Shown here: piece by piece, positions 17,883 through 27,394 of the stretch
Layout of the letters: each line of letters opens with the position of its first letter
How positions within the stretch are numbered: the first letter of the stretch is position 1
Assembly: GCF_000196235.1 (NCBI RefSeq)
Contig: NC_008541.1
Coordinates: 4,278,001-4,342,000, forward strand
DNA: 64,000 nt
Reading direction: 5' to 3'
Origin: Arthrobacter sp. FB24
Lineage (GTDB): Bacteria > Actinomycetota > Actinomycetes > Actinomycetales > Micrococcaceae
Notes under the pieces: generated by a model
What the model was told of the DNA's origin: nothing
The model's input: the letters and a program-made list of their open reading frames with translations, nothing else
Databases searched by the model: none
Position numbers and translations under genes: made by a program

Positions 17883-18812
17883 ATGACCGAACTGTATGTG
17901 GTGACCGGCGCCGGCCCCGTTGGCTGGACCGTGGCGGAGCAGCTTGCCGGCCAAGGGAAGCGGGTGCGGGTCCTGACGCGCTCCGGCAGCGGACCGGATC
18001 ACGCCCTCATCGAGAGGATGTCCGTGGACGTCTCCAACCCTGCACTGCTCGGCGCGGCCTTCGCGGGGGCGTCCGCCGTCTTCCACTGCATCCACGGCTC
18101 CGCCTACACTGCGGAGGCGTGGCAGCGGGAACTTCCGGCGGCGGAGGAGACGGTGCTGTCGGCTGCAGGCGAGGCGGGCGCCGTCGTCGTATTTCCTGAG
18201 AGCCTCTATTCCTATAGCCAGCCGGACGAGGTGATGGCGGAGGACAGTCCGCGGGAGGCGGAGGGCGGAAAGCGCGGTGTCCGGACAGCCCTGCTGAAGG
18301 CGCGCGCGGCGTCCCCCACGAACACCGTCAGTGTTGTGGCGGGCGATTTCTTCGGGCCGCGGGTGCGGACCTCCCACGCCGGCGAACGCGTCGTCCCGGC
18401 AGTGCTGGCCGGAAAGAGGCTGCTGGTGATCGGCAGCGCAGACCAGCTGCACTCCTTCACCTACGTGCCGGACCTTGCTGCCGCCATGATCCGTGCCGCC
18501 CAGACGCCGTCCCTGTGGAACCGGGTGTGGCACGCACCCACGGGCCCGGCCGTCACGCAGCGCCAGCTTGCGGCGGCCTTCGCGGAAGCGGGCGGGGCAC
18601 CGGCACCCAAAATGGGTGCGGTTCCCGGCCGGCTCCTCAGGGCCGTGGGACTTTTCTCCTCCGGCACCCGGGAACTGGCCGAGATGCTCTACCAGTTCGA
18701 GCGTCCCTTCGTGATGGACTCGCGGGTGAGCGAGGCCAGCCTGGGCCTGCATCCGACCCCGCTACCGGAAGCCGCAGCGGCAACGGTGGCGTGGTGGAGG
18801 GCCCAGGCGTGA
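17883..18812 (+). CDS. NAD(P)-binding epimerase/dehydratase-like SDR
   Basis: 309-residue atypical extended short-chain dehydrogenase. The Rossmann motif TGAGPVGWTVAEQL (about residues 8-21) is of the GxGxxG type seen in NmrA-like and extended SDRs. VFPESLYSYSQPDEVM occupies the catalytic region: the usual YxxxK is not clear, so a redox role is uncertain. SFTYVPDLAAAMI is typical of the family. ATG at 17883 follows GGAGGAAAG. Probably regulated by the divergent TetR protein. Confidence 0.8.
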   Translation: MTELYVVTGAGPVGWTVAEQLAGQGKRVRVLTRSGSGPDHALIERMSVDVSNPALLGAAFAGASAVFHCIHGSAYTAEAWQRELPAAEETVLSAAGEAGAVVVFPESLYSYSQPDEVMAEDSPREAEGGKRGVRTALLKARAASPTNTVSVVAGDFFGPRVRTSHAGERVVPAVLAGKRLLVIGSADQLHSFTYVPDLAAAMIRAAQTPSLWNRVWHAPTGPAVTQRQLAAAFAEAGGAPAPKMGAVPGRLLRAVGLFSSGTRELAEMLYQFERPFVMDSRVSEASLGLHPTPLPEAAAATVAWWRAQA

Positions 18813-18825
18813 CGCCGCGGCGCGC

Positions 18826-21042
18826 CTACCTGCGCCCGGCACCCTCCAGATCGGTCTCCAGGCTGCCTTCGTCGCCGCGCGAGCCGGCGAGCGCCCGCTC
18901 GTCGTCCTCCAGCCGCCCCGGTTTGCCGGGCCACCAGATCCGCCGGCCGAGATCGTAGGAGAGCGCCGGGACCAGCAGCGAGCGGACCAGCACAGTGTCC
19001 AGCAGGACTCCGAAGGCGACGATGAAGGCGAGCTGGACCAGGAACATGATGGGGATGACGCCCAGCGCCGCAAAGGTCGCGGCGAGGACCACGCCCGCGG
19101 ACGTAATGACGCCGCCCGTCACGCCGAGGCCCCGCAGGATTCCGGGCCGGGTGCCGTGCTTAAGTGATTCCTCACGGACCCTGCTCATCAGGAAGATGTT
19201 GTAGTCCACGCCCAGGGCAACCAGGAACACGAAGCCGAACAGCGGCACCGTGGCATCGGCGCCGGGGAACCCGAAGATGTTGTTGAACACGAGTGCCGAT
19301 ACGCCCATGGCGGCGGCGTAGGAAAGAACCACCGAGGCCACAAGCAGGACCGGGGCCAGTACCGAGCGCAGCAGCAGCATGAGGATCACCAGGATGACGG
19401 CGAGGACCACGGGGATAATGACCACCAGGTCGCGCTGGGCAGTGGTGTTGGTGTCCAGGGCCGTGGCGGTCACGCCGCCCACCAGCGCGCCGGCGTCGAT
19501 CTTCTTGAGGTCCTCGCGGAGCTTCACCACGACGTTCTCGGCGTCACCGGAGTCGGCCGCGTAGTTCAGGGTCGCATTGATCAGCACCTTTCCCTCGCGG
19601 ACATCGGGCGCGCTCGGGGCACCCGGGGCGCCTGTGATCGGCACGCTCCCCTCCGCCAGGAGGTAGGCGTCGCCGACGCCGTCGGTCGCCTTTGTCTTGT
19701 CCAGCACCTCCCGGGCCTTCGCTTCGTCGGCGACAATCACCGCGGGACTGCCGGAACCGGCGTCGAAATGGCGCGCCAAGGCGTCCTGGCCGTCCACCGC
19801 ATTGGAGGCAGTGAGGATGACATCGGTCTGCGGCACGCCGTTGGCTTTGAGCTGCAGGATGCCCGCGGATGCGACCAGGAGCAACAGCACGGAGGCGATC
19901 CAGACAGTCCGGGGCCGACGGGACACGAGGGAGCCGGTAGCCCGCCACAGCCCCTTCTGGCCTTCGAGTCCGGTGACGAACTGAGGTTCACGTTCAGCCT
20001 CGGGCACCAGCTTGGGCCGGAACGGCCAGAAGGCGGTGCGACCCAGCAGCGCCATCAGGGCCGGGAGCAGCGTGAGGGCTGCAAACAGCGAACACAGGAT
20101 GCCGGCTGCCGCCACCGGGCCCAGCGCTTTGTTGGAGTTGAGGTCGGAAAACAACAGGCAGAGCAGGGCGATGATCACAGTTGCGCCGGAGGCCAGGATG
20201 GGCTCGAAGGAGGCTTTCCAGGCCGTGAGGACGGCCGCGGTGCGGTTGGTGGTGTGGGTCAGCGCCTCGCGGAACCTGGCCACATACAGCAGCGCGTAGT
20301 CCGTCGCTGCGCCGATCACCAGGATGGAGAGGATGCCCTGGCTTTGGCCGCTGAGCTGGATCCAGCCGAGCTTGGCCATGCCGAAGACCAGCAGGATGGC
20401 CGCACAGAGCGCGAACACCGACGTGAAAAGCACCGCAATGGGCAGCAGCAACGAGCGGTAGACAATCAGCAGGATGATGAACACTGCGGCAAGGGCCACG
20501 AGGAGCAGGATGCCGTCAATGCCGGCAAAGGCGCTCACCAGGTCCGCGGTCAATCCCGCTGGACCGGTCACGAATGTCTGCATCCCCTCCGGAGCTGACG
20601 CCTTGACCTCATCGCGGAGCTCCTGGACGATCTCCTTGACCTCGCCGGAGGAGGAAATGGGCACCACGAACTGGACGGCCTCGCCATCCTTCGACGGGAT
20701 GGGCCCGATGACCGTGCCGACTGCCTGCAGTTCCTCCAGCTTGGACTTGAGGGCGGCAGCCTCGCCCAGCTGCGCGGGCGTGAAGGCCGAATCGCTCTCG
20801 ACGACAATGACGGCCGGAATCTCGTCAGAGTCCCTGAACTTTCCCTGCCAGTCCTGCGCTTCCGTGGCTTCTGCGCCGGACGGCAGGAACGAAGCCTGGT
20901 CGTTGGACGACACTTCGTCCAAACGGCCGAAAGTGGGGCCGCCAACACCGGCGACAGCCAGCCAGGTAAGCACGAGCAACACGGGAACCAGCCAGCGGAG
21001 CCAGAACGGCACTCGCTCCCGGGAGTGGGGTTTGGGTTTCAT
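18826..21042 (-). CDS. MMPL/RND-family transporter
   Basis: 738-residue inner-membrane exporter of the actinobacterial MmpL type. One N-terminal membrane helix (LRWLVPVLLVLTWLAVAG), a periplasmic loop of about 130 residues, a bundle of five to six helices starting near 175, a second large periplasmic loop at about 390-515, and a final helix bundle. The sequence GAATDYALLYVARFREAL and its second copy ALGVDYNIFLMSRVREE carry the membrane Asp-Tyr pairs used for proton coupling. ATG 21042 follows AGAAGGAAC. Divergent from a MarR regulator with a palindrome over its promoter; likely drug or lipid export. Substrate not predictable. Confidence 0.9.
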   Translation of the reverse strand: MKPKPHSRERVPFWLRWLVPVLLVLTWLAVAGVGGPTFGRLDEVSSNDQASFLPSGAEATEAQDWQGKFRDSDEIPAVIVVESDSAFTPAQLGEAAALKSKLEELQAVGTVIGPIPSKDGEAVQFVVPISSSGEVKEIVQELRDEVKASAPEGMQTFVTGPAGLTADLVSAFAGIDGILLLVALAAVFIILLIVYRSLLLPIAVLFTSVFALCAAILLVFGMAKLGWIQLSGQSQGILSILVIGAATDYALLYVARFREALTHTTNRTAAVLTAWKASFEPILASGATVIIALLCLLFSDLNSNKALGPVAAAGILCSLFAALTLLPALMALLGRTAFWPFRPKLVPEAEREPQFVTGLEGQKGLWRATGSLVSRRPRTVWIASVLLLLVASAGILQLKANGVPQTDVILTASNAVDGQDALARHFDAGSGSPAVIVADEAKAREVLDKTKATDGVGDAYLLAEGSVPITGAPGAPSAPDVREGKVLINATLNYAADSGDAENVVVKLREDLKKIDAGALVGGVTATALDTNTTAQRDLVVIIPVVLAVILVILMLLLRSVLAPVLLVASVVLSYAAAMGVSALVFNNIFGFPGADATVPLFGFVFLVALGVDYNIFLMSRVREESLKHGTRPGILRGLGVTGGVITSAGVVLAATFAALGVIPIMFLVQLAFIVAFGVLLDTVLVRSLLVPALSYDLGRRIWWPGKPGRLEDDERALAGSRGDEGSLETDLEGAGRR

Positions 21043-21090
21043 TGTTCCTTCTGGAGGTCGCGGGCGGACTAGAATTGATTCCAGCATAGA

Positions 21091-21111
21091 TTATCTCTGC
21101 TGTGGAGATAA
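21091..21111. promoter_or_regulatory. Putative MarR operator of the MMPL gene
   Basis: TTATCTC-N7-GAGATAA, perfectly symmetric arms, 49 bp upstream of the MMPL start and facing the divergent MarR gene. Size and symmetry fit a MarR dimer site. Confidence 0.6.
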
Positions 21112-21262
21112 GTGCCAGCCTAGCTTGTTTTGAAAGATGTCCTCCCTCGCGGGGATGGCTGCCCGGCCCGGAAGCAATGCCAGGCTGGCGGGGCACCGCG
21201 CTGAAGTAAGATCCTCAGGACGGCGGCCGTAAGAACAGCTTGGGAAACGGATGGAGGCAGGG

Positions 21263-21766
21263 ATGGCAGACGACGACGCAGCCCGCACTCCCGACGGCCC
21301 GCCGGCGCTTGTGTTGCTGCTTCAGGAGTTCAGCCTGGAGGCCAACCGCTACGTGGACACGGCGGGCGGTCGGAATGACATGCATCGCACGGACCTGAAC
21401 GCGCTCGCCGTCATCATGCGGCATGCCGCCAAGGGCATGGTGGTCACACCCGGCGTCCTGCGGAAGGAACTCCACCTCAGCTCCCCCGCCACCACAGCCC
21501 TGATCGACCGGCTGGACCAGTCCGGCCACGTGGTCCGCGAGCGGCTGGGCTCCGACCGCCGGCAGGTCCAGCTCCGGATGACACCCAAGGCCTACCGCGA
21601 CGGCGGCGCCATGTTCCTGCCGCTGGCCCGCCACATGGGCGCGGCCATGGCTGAATTCACCCCCGCGGAGCTTGAGGTGGCGGCACGCTTCATGGAATCC
21701 ATGACCCAGGCGACCATCCGTGCGGCACAGGAGGCCGCAGGGCAGGACGAGGGCACGGGCCAGTGA
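21263..21766 (+). CDS. MarR-family regulator
   Basis: 167-residue winged-helix regulator with LNALAVIMRHAAKGMVVTPGVLRKELHLSSPATTALIDRLDQSGHVVRERLGSDRRQVQLRMTP (about 45-110), including the wing DRR. ATG 21263 is preferred to ATG 21251 because the GGAGGCAGGG stretch between them acts as ribosome site. Probably represses the divergent MMPL exporter through the palindrome at 21091-21111. Confidence 0.88.
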   Translation: MADDDAARTPDGPPALVLLLQEFSLEANRYVDTAGGRNDMHRTDLNALAVIMRHAAKGMVVTPGVLRKELHLSSPATTALIDRLDQSGHVVRERLGSDRRQVQLRMTPKAYRDGGAMFLPLARHMGAAMAEFTPAELEVAARFMESMTQATIRAAQEAAGQDEGTGQ

Positions 21767-21782
21767 AGTCCGGCTCCGCCGT

Positions 21783-22400
21783 CTACTGCTCCACGGCCGA
21801 CATATCGCCGACGCCAGGCGTGCCGTCGGCAATGGCGTAGCGCTGCAGCACCGCACCCTTCGGTGAGGCGACGACGGGTTCGATGAGTCTGAGGTTGGTC
21901 GGAACCACCCCGCCGGCGAAGACCTTTTTGCCGCCGCCGAGGAGGATCGGATACACCCAGAGGGTGAGCCGGTCGAAGAGCCGCTCCGCGAACAGGGTCT
22001 GCACGAAGTCGAGGCTGCCGATGACGTGGATGTTCTCGTGCCGGTCGCGCAGTTCGCGCACGGCGGCGACGACATCGGGACCAAGCAGCGTGGACTCGGC
22101 CCACTCGAGGGTAGGCGTCCCGCGCGAGGCCACGTATTTCGGGATGCGGTTGAACAGCCGGGCGATGCCCCCTTCCGCCTGCGGCCAGTATCCGGCGAAG
22201 ATGTCGTAGGTCCGGCGCCCGAGCAGCAGCGCGTCCATCCCGGCCATCCCGGAGTCGACCTGTTCGCCAACGACTTCGTCGATGAGAGGTGCCTGCCAGC
22301 CGCCAAACGCGAACCCGTCGGCGGGGTCCTCGTCCGGCCCGCCGGGCGCCTGCGCGACGCCGTCGAGCGTGGTGAACAGGTCGATGTGAATGAGTCCCAT
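21783..22400 (-). CDS. DHFR-like/RibD C-terminal family reductase
   Basis: 205 residues of the RibD C-terminal/dihydrofolate-reductase-fold family: LFTTLDGVAQAPGG at the N-terminus, LLLGRRTYDIFAGYWP near 60-75, a nucleotide-binding HVIGSLDFVQTLF segment and the late PILLGGGKKVF motif. Such proteins are NADPH-dependent reductases of mostly unknown substrate. Convergent with the MarR gene. Confidence 0.85.
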   Translation of the reverse strand: MGLIHIDLFTTLDGVAQAPGGPDEDPADGFAFGGWQAPLIDEVVGEQVDSGMAGMDALLLGRRTYDIFAGYWPQAEGGIARLFNRIPKYVASRGTPTLEWAESTLLGPDVVAAVRELRDRHENIHVIGSLDFVQTLFAERLFDRLTLWVYPILLGGGKKVFAGGVVPTNLRLIEPVVASPKGAVLQRYAIADGTPGVGDMSAVEQ

Positions 22401-22617
22401 GCCTTGCTCCGTCCTCTGTCGCCCGTCGTCGCCTTCGTCGCCCGGCGACGGGGATCACTTCGAGCTTGCCACGCGGCCCCCTGCGAGGCAACCGGTATCA
22501 ACGGTTCGACGCGAGGCCCGCTGCGCATTGGACACGCCTCAGCCGAGCCGCGGCAACTGCCTGTTTTGGTCCGCTCGATTGACGCGCATTTTCCTGGCGG
22601 AGCGGTAGCGTTTCCTT

Positions 22618-23433
22618 ATGAGTGCACAGCAGCCTGAAGACGTGTACACGCACGGACACCACGAGTCCGTGGTCCGCGCCCATGCCTCGCGGACCGCAGA
22701 GAATTCCGCCGCGTTCGTGATCCCGTACCTCACCCCGGGCACTTCCGTGCTGGATGTGGGATGCGGGCCGGGCAGCATCACCTGCGACTTCGCCGGCCTC
22801 GTGGCGCCGGGACAGGTCACCGGGCTGGACCGCTCCCCTGACGTGATCGCGCATGCCGCCGCGCTTGCCGCCGAACGCGGCGTGGAGAACGTCGGGTTCG
22901 TGGCCGGAAACATCTACGACCTGGATTTCGACGACGAAACGTTCGACGTCGTCCACGCCCACCAGGTGCTCCAGCACCTGACGGACCCCGTGGAGGCCCT
23001 GCGCGAAATGCGCCGGGTCGCCAAGCCGGGAGGCATCGTGGCAGTGCGCGACGCCGATTTCCACGGCATGAGCTGGTACCCTGCCGTCCCGGAACTGGAC
23101 GAATGGATGGAGCTGTACCAGCGCATCGCACGCCGCAACGGCGCGGAACCCGACGCCGGCCGCCGGCTGGTCTCGTGGGCGCAGGCCGCAGGGTTCACGG
23201 ACGTGGCCCCCTCCAGCAGCAACTGGCTGTATGCCACGGGCCAGCAGCGCCGGTGGCAGGCCCGGGTCTGGGGCGAGCGCGTGCTGCATTCGGCGTTCGC
23301 GGACCAGGCCCTGGAATACGGCTTCGCCAACGCCGCCGACCTCGCCCGGATTTCCGCAGGCTGGCACCGCTGGGGTTCCACCGACGACGGCTGGTTCCTG
23401 ATCCCCAACGGCGAGGTCATCGCGCGGGCCTAG
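22618..23433 (+). CDS. Class I SAM-dependent methyltransferase
   Basis: 271 residues with SAM motif I VLDVGCGPGSITCDF at about 41-55, acidic loop GLDRSPDVIAHA, and motif V/VI FDVVHAHQVLQHLTDPVEALREMRRVAKPGG (about 100-135). Closest in style to UbiE/methyltransferase type 11 enzymes acting on small molecules. The upstream gap 22401-22617 holds no other recognised element. Substrate unknown. Confidence 0.88.
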   Translation: MSAQQPEDVYTHGHHESVVRAHASRTAENSAAFVIPYLTPGTSVLDVGCGPGSITCDFAGLVAPGQVTGLDRSPDVIAHAAALAAERGVENVGFVAGNIYDLDFDDETFDVVHAHQVLQHLTDPVEALREMRRVAKPGGIVAVRDADFHGMSWYPAVPELDEWMELYQRIARRNGAEPDAGRRLVSWAQAAGFTDVAPSSSNWLYATGQQRRWQARVWGERVLHSAFADQALEYGFANAADLARISAGWHRWGSTDDGWFLIPNGEVIARA

Positions 23434-23494
23434 GCTGCCGCGCTGGACCATCCGTACCTAGGATGCAAGAAAACCATCAGCGAGGAGAATCCCC

Positions 23495-24058
23495 ATGCGC
23501 AAGTTGACCGCCGGCCTTTTCTACTCTGTGGACGGGGTGGTTGAATCCCCCAATCTTTGGCAGTTCGACAGCTTTGATGAGGAGCTCGGCGCCGGGATGA
23601 ACGAAATGATGGCCCGGGTGGAAACCGGGCTCCTGGGCCGGGTGGGCTACGAGCAGTGGGCCGGCTACTGGCCTGGCGCGGCCGCTGACGCCGACTTCGG
23701 CGCGTTCATCAATCCGTTGCAGAAGTTCGTGGCCTCCAGGACGCTGTCGGGCGAACTCGAATGGCAGAACTCCCGGCTTATGGACGCACCGCTGGAGGAG
23801 TTCGTGGCCGGCCTCAAGAACGGCGACGGCGGCGAAATTGCCGTGTTCGCCAGCATCTCTCTGACCCGGCAGCTCCTGTTCGCCGGGCTGCTCGACTCGC
23901 TGATGCTCATGGTGCACCCGGTCATTGCCGGAAGTGGGCGGCGGCTGTTCGAGGACGGGGACCCGGTGACGCGACTGGAGCTGCAGGATTCGCAGCGGAC
24001 CAGCAAGGGGAACATGATCCTCAGCTATGGCATCCGCCCCTCGGCCCAGCCCCACTAA
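23495..24058 (+). CDS. DHFR-like/RibD C-terminal family reductase (second)
   Basis: 187 residues, same fold as the gene at 21783 but distinct in sequence: FYSVDGVVESP at the N-terminus, GLLGRVGYEQWAGYWP near 48-63, VFASISLTRQLLFAGLLDSLMLMVHPVIAGSGRRLF near 115-150. ATG 23495 follows GAGGAG. It lies 9 bp before the LysE-type gene and may share its transcript. Confidence 0.85.
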   Translation: MRKLTAGLFYSVDGVVESPNLWQFDSFDEELGAGMNEMMARVETGLLGRVGYEQWAGYWPGAAADADFGAFINPLQKFVASRTLSGELEWQNSRLMDAPLEEFVAGLKNGDGGEIAVFASISLTRQLLFAGLLDSLMLMVHPVIAGSGRRLFEDGDPVTRLELQDSQRTSKGNMILSYGIRPSAQPH

Positions 24059-24067
24059 ACTGGATGG

Positions 24068-24691
24068 GTGCAACCCTCCCTTTGGCTGGCCCTGGCCGGC
24101 GCCGGCGTCCTGATCAGCTTCACCCCCGGAGCAGGCGCCATCAACACCATGAGCAACTCGCTGAATTCGGGTTTCCGGCGGTCAATCTGGGGAATCCTGG
24201 GCCAGCAGGCTGCACTGGTGATCCACGTCCTGATCGTGGCCCTGGGCGTCGGCGTCCTGGTGGCCAGCTCGCCTGTGGCATTCAACGTGATCAGGTATGC
24301 CGGCGCGGCCTACCTGGTCTATCTGGGCATCCGGCAGTTCCTGCACAAGCCGGACCTGGACCAGGAGAAGGCCGCAGAGCTCCGGAACGAACCGGCGGCA
24401 TCCATGTTCCGCCGGGGTCTGTGGGTCAATCTGCTCAACCCCAAGGCCGTCGTCTTCTTCCTGGCCTTCATGCCCCAGTTCATCAGGCCTGAGCAGCCGC
24501 TGCTGCCCCAGTATCTCGTCCTGACCGTCACCGTGGTGGTCATCGACATTCTGGTGATGTGGTTCTTCTTCGCCGCCGCAGCCAAGTCCTTCCAGCGTTT
24601 CACGCACAATGCCCACGGGCAGAAGATCCTGAACCGGACGTTCGGGGTTCTCTTCGTGGCCGTGGGCATCATGCTCGCGCTGATCCACTAG
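24068..24691 (+). CDS. LysE/RhtB-family amino acid exporter
   Basis: 207-residue membrane protein with about six helices. The N-terminal signature reads LISFTPGAGAINTMSNSLNSGFRRSIWGILGQQ (about 15-48), followed by IRYAGAAYLVYLGIRQF and WVNLLNPKAVVFFLAFMPQF, all typical of LysE/RhtB translocators that export amino acids such as homoserine, threonine or lysine. Starts at GTG 24068; its stop is next to the convergent clp stop. Confidence 0.9.
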   Translation: MQPSLWLALAGAGVLISFTPGAGAINTMSNSLNSGFRRSIWGILGQQAALVIHVLIVALGVGVLVASSPVAFNVIRYAGAAYLVYLGIRQFLHKPDLDQEKAAELRNEPAASMFRRGLWVNLLNPKAVVFFLAFMPQFIRPEQPLLPQYLVLTVTVVVIDILVMWFFFAAAAKSFQRFTHNAHGQKILNRTFGVLFVAVGIMLALIH

Positions 24692-27265
24692 CTAGGCGGC
24701 CAGCGGAACCTCCGGACGGCCCGCAGCCACCACCAGTTCAGGCCCGTCCGCGGACACCGTGACCTGTCCCCCGGCGGCCAGGCCGGAGCCCACCAGCAGG
24801 TCGGCGATCCGGTCATCAAGCTCGCGCTGGATCACGCGCCGCATGGGCCGGGCACCGTATTCGGGCTCGTAGCCCCGCTCGGCAATCCAGTCCACCGCGT
24901 CCTCGCTGACCACCAGCCCGATGCCCTGCGAGCGCAGGCGGGCGTCGGTCTCGTCCAGCATCAGCCGCACGATCTGGCGCAGCTGGGCCCGGTCGAGCTT
25001 GCGGAACAGGACGATCTCGTCGATGCGGTTAAGGAACTCCGGCCGCATCGATTCACGCAGCCGCGCCAGCACGCGGTCGCGCAGGGCCTTCTCCGAGCCG
25101 AACGCGTCCCCCGCCGCGGTGAACCCGGTGGGTCCCGCCTTGCTGGCCAGGAACTCCGACCCCAGGTTCGAGGTCATGATGACCACCGTGTTGCGGAAGT
25201 CCACGGTACGTCCGTGCCCGTCCGTCAGGCGCCCGTCGTCGAGAACCTGCAGCAGGAGGTTGAACACGTCCGGGTGGGCCTTCTCCACCTCGTCGAGCAG
25301 CACGATCGAGTACGGATTGCGCCGCACCCGCTCGGTCAGCTGCCCGGCCTCGTCGTAACCCACGTACCCCGGAGGGGCACCCACCAGTCGGCTCACCGTA
25401 TGCCGTTCACCGAACTCGCTCATGTCGAAGCGGATCATGGAGTCCTCGCTGCCGAAGAGCGAGCCTGCGAGCGCCTTGGCGAGTTCGGTCTTGCCCACGC
25501 CGGTGGGGCCCAGGAAGAGGAAGCTCCCGATCGGCCTGCCAGCGGCGCCCATGCCCGTGCGGTTGCGGCGAACGGACTTCGCAATCAGGCTCACGGCATC
25601 CTCCTGGCCCACAACACGCTGGTGCAGGTCCTCTTCGAGCCTGGCCAGGCGTTCACGGTCACCCTCGGTGATCCGGCTCGCCGGGATGCCCGTTGCGCGG
25701 GAGATGATCTCGGCAATCTCCGCCTCACCCACGACGGCGGACTCGCTGCCGGGGCCTTCCTGGCTGGCCGCGCCGCCGTCGAGCTTTTCCTTCAGCGCGT
25801 TCGCTTCGTCCCGGAGCCGGGAGGCCGCTTCGAAGTCCTCCGCCGCTATGGCGGCGGTCTTCGATTCCTCAAGCGCCACCAAGCGCTCGCGCAGGGCGGC
25901 AGCGTCCTGCCGGGAACCGAGCTTCAGGCTCAGCCTGGCACCGGCCTGGTCCATGAGGTCGATCGCCTTGTCGGGAAGGAACCGGTCCGTCACGTACCGG
26001 GCGGACAGTTCGACGGCGGCCCTGACCGCTTCGTCGGTGTAGCGGACACCGTGGTGTTCTTCATACCGCTCGCGCAGCCCGGAAAGGATCTGCACGGCAT
26101 CCTCGACGGCGGGCTCCCCCACCTGCACGGGCTGGAACCGGCGTTCGAACGCGGGGTCCTTCTCCACCTTGCGGTATTCGTTAAAAGTGGTGGCACCCAC
26201 AACATGGAGTTCGCCGCGCGCCAGCCGCGGTTTCAGGATATTGCCCGCATCCATGCCACCTTCCCCTGCGCCGCCTGCGCCGATGACGGTGTGCAGCTCA
26301 TCGATGAACAGAATGAACTGCCCCGGGTTCGCGGTGACTTCGTCCATCGCCTTGGTCAGCCGCTCTTCGAAGTCGCCCCGGTAGCGGGTCCCTGCGAGCA
26401 TGGCAGGAAGGTCCAGCGAAATGACCCGCTTGTTGCGGAGCTGTTCCGGCACAGTGCCGGCGGCAATCGCCTGGGCCAGGCCTTCGACGATGGCCGTCTT
26501 GCCCACCCCCGCTTCGCCGATCAGCACCGGATTGTTCTTGGTGCGCCGGGCGAGGACCTCAATGGTCTGGGCTGTTTCGTCGGAGCGCCCGATGACCGGG
26601 TCAAGGCCGCCTGAGCGCGCCAGGGCCGTCAGGTCAGTCCCGTAGGTGTCCAGCATCGGGGTCGCCGCCGCGGTGCCGGTACCGCTTGCGGATGCTGCAG
26701 CGTCCGGTGCGCCGGCTCCGGACGGCTCGGTACCGGAAGTTTCGCGCGCCCCGGCCTGGAAGGACTCCGGCGTGACGCCGGCCGCAGCGAGCACCTGCCC
26801 GGCGGGGGCGTCCTGGTTGAGCACCAGGGCGAAGAAGAGGTGCTCCGGGTCGATGTAGGTGGACCCGAACGCCCGGGCTACCTGGTAGGCATCGAGCAGT
26901 GCGCGCTGCGCGGACGGCGTCAGCGCAGGGGCGCTTGTCGCCGCCCGGCCGGATTTCTCCGGCAGGCGTTCTTCGGCTGCCCTGGCAACTGCCGCGGGGT
27001 CGGCCCCGGCGCGGCGCATGTAGCTGGTGGCCGGTTCCGCCCCGGCCATGGTCCGCAGGATATGCAGGGCATCCACATCGCCGTGTCCGAGGTCCACGGC
27101 GAACTGGCCGGCGAGCGAGAGCACTTCATGGGTGCGGCGGCTCAGCAGCCGGGTGATGTCCGTGGGGCGCCCGGACCGGGCAGCGCGCTGGCCCTGCAGG
27201 TAGCGCGCGAGGAACTCGTCAAACGAACCGCTGCCGGTACCGGCAGGTCCAAAAAACGTTGGCAT
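24692..27265 (-). CDS. ClpC-type AAA+ unfoldase (HspR-regulated)
   Basis: 857-residue double-AAA+ Clp ATPase. Two N-terminal Clp repeats (about 40-185), Ala/Gly linker, AAA-1 with Walker A GEAGVGKT near 252 and [10 protein letters not shown], a short middle region with a UVR-like motif ([23 protein letters not shown]), AAA-2 with Walker A GPTGVGKT near 588. The short UVR-type middle separates it from ClpB, which has a long coiled coil. The GPTGF segment after TSNLGSE sits where ClpC has the ClpP-binding Gly-Phe loop, so it probably feeds ClpP. GGAGGGT ribosome site. A HAIR box upstream puts it under HspR, which in other actinomycetes controls clpB. Confidence 0.88.
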   Translation of the reverse strand: MPTFFGPAGTGSGSFDEFLARYLQGQRAARSGRPTDITRLLSRRTHEVLSLAGQFAVDLGHGDVDALHILRTMAGAEPATSYMRRAGADPAAVARAAEERLPEKSGRAATSAPALTPSAQRALLDAYQVARAFGSTYIDPEHLFFALVLNQDAPAGQVLAAAGVTPESFQAGARETSGTEPSGAGAPDAAASASGTGTAAATPMLDTYGTDLTALARSGGLDPVIGRSDETAQTIEVLARRTKNNPVLIGEAGVGKTAIVEGLAQAIAAGTVPEQLRNKRVISLDLPAMLAGTRYRGDFEERLTKAMDEVTANPGQFILFIDELHTVIGAGGAGEGGMDAGNILKPRLARGELHVVGATTFNEYRKVEKDPAFERRFQPVQVGEPAVEDAVQILSGLRERYEEHHGVRYTDEAVRAAVELSARYVTDRFLPDKAIDLMDQAGARLSLKLGSRQDAAALRERLVALEESKTAAIAAEDFEAASRLRDEANALKEKLDGGAASQEGPGSESAVVGEAEIAEIISRATGIPASRITEGDRERLARLEEDLHQRVVGQEDAVSLIAKSVRRNRTGMGAAGRPIGSFLFLGPTGVGKTELAKALAGSLFGSEDSMIRFDMSEFGERHTVSRLVGAPPGYVGYDEAGQLTERVRRNPYSIVLLDEVEKAHPDVFNLLLQVLDDGRLTDGHGRTVDFRNTVVIMTSNLGSEFLASKAGPTGFTAAGDAFGSEKALRDRVLARLRESMRPEFLNRIDEIVLFRKLDRAQLRQIVRLMLDETDARLRSQGIGLVVSEDAVDWIAERGYEPEYGARPMRRVIQRELDDRIADLLVGSGLAAGGQVTVSADGPELVVAAGRPEVPLAA

Positions 27266-27283
27266 GTACCCTCCGTAGGTAAA

Positions 27284-27304
27284 GTTGAGTGCAATTGACT
27301 CAAG
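27284..27304. promoter_or_regulatory. HAIR operator for HspR before the Clp gene
   Basis: GTTGAGT-N7-ACTCAAG matches the HAIR consensus in 13 of 14 positions and lies 19 bp upstream of the start codon, close enough to block transcription start. Confidence 0.85.
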
Positions 27305-27394
27305 TCTCTAGCTACGAAGATTATTCCCGGTCCGGGGACGGGACCGCAACTGTCCGTTCGCGCCCGCCCCCGGGGCCGCAAGTGCCCGTTCGCG

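Noticed and set aside
21215..22528. 437-residue minus-strand frame across the MarR and DHFR-like genes
   Set aside because: It runs in the wrong frame of two well-supported genes and has no recognisable domain.
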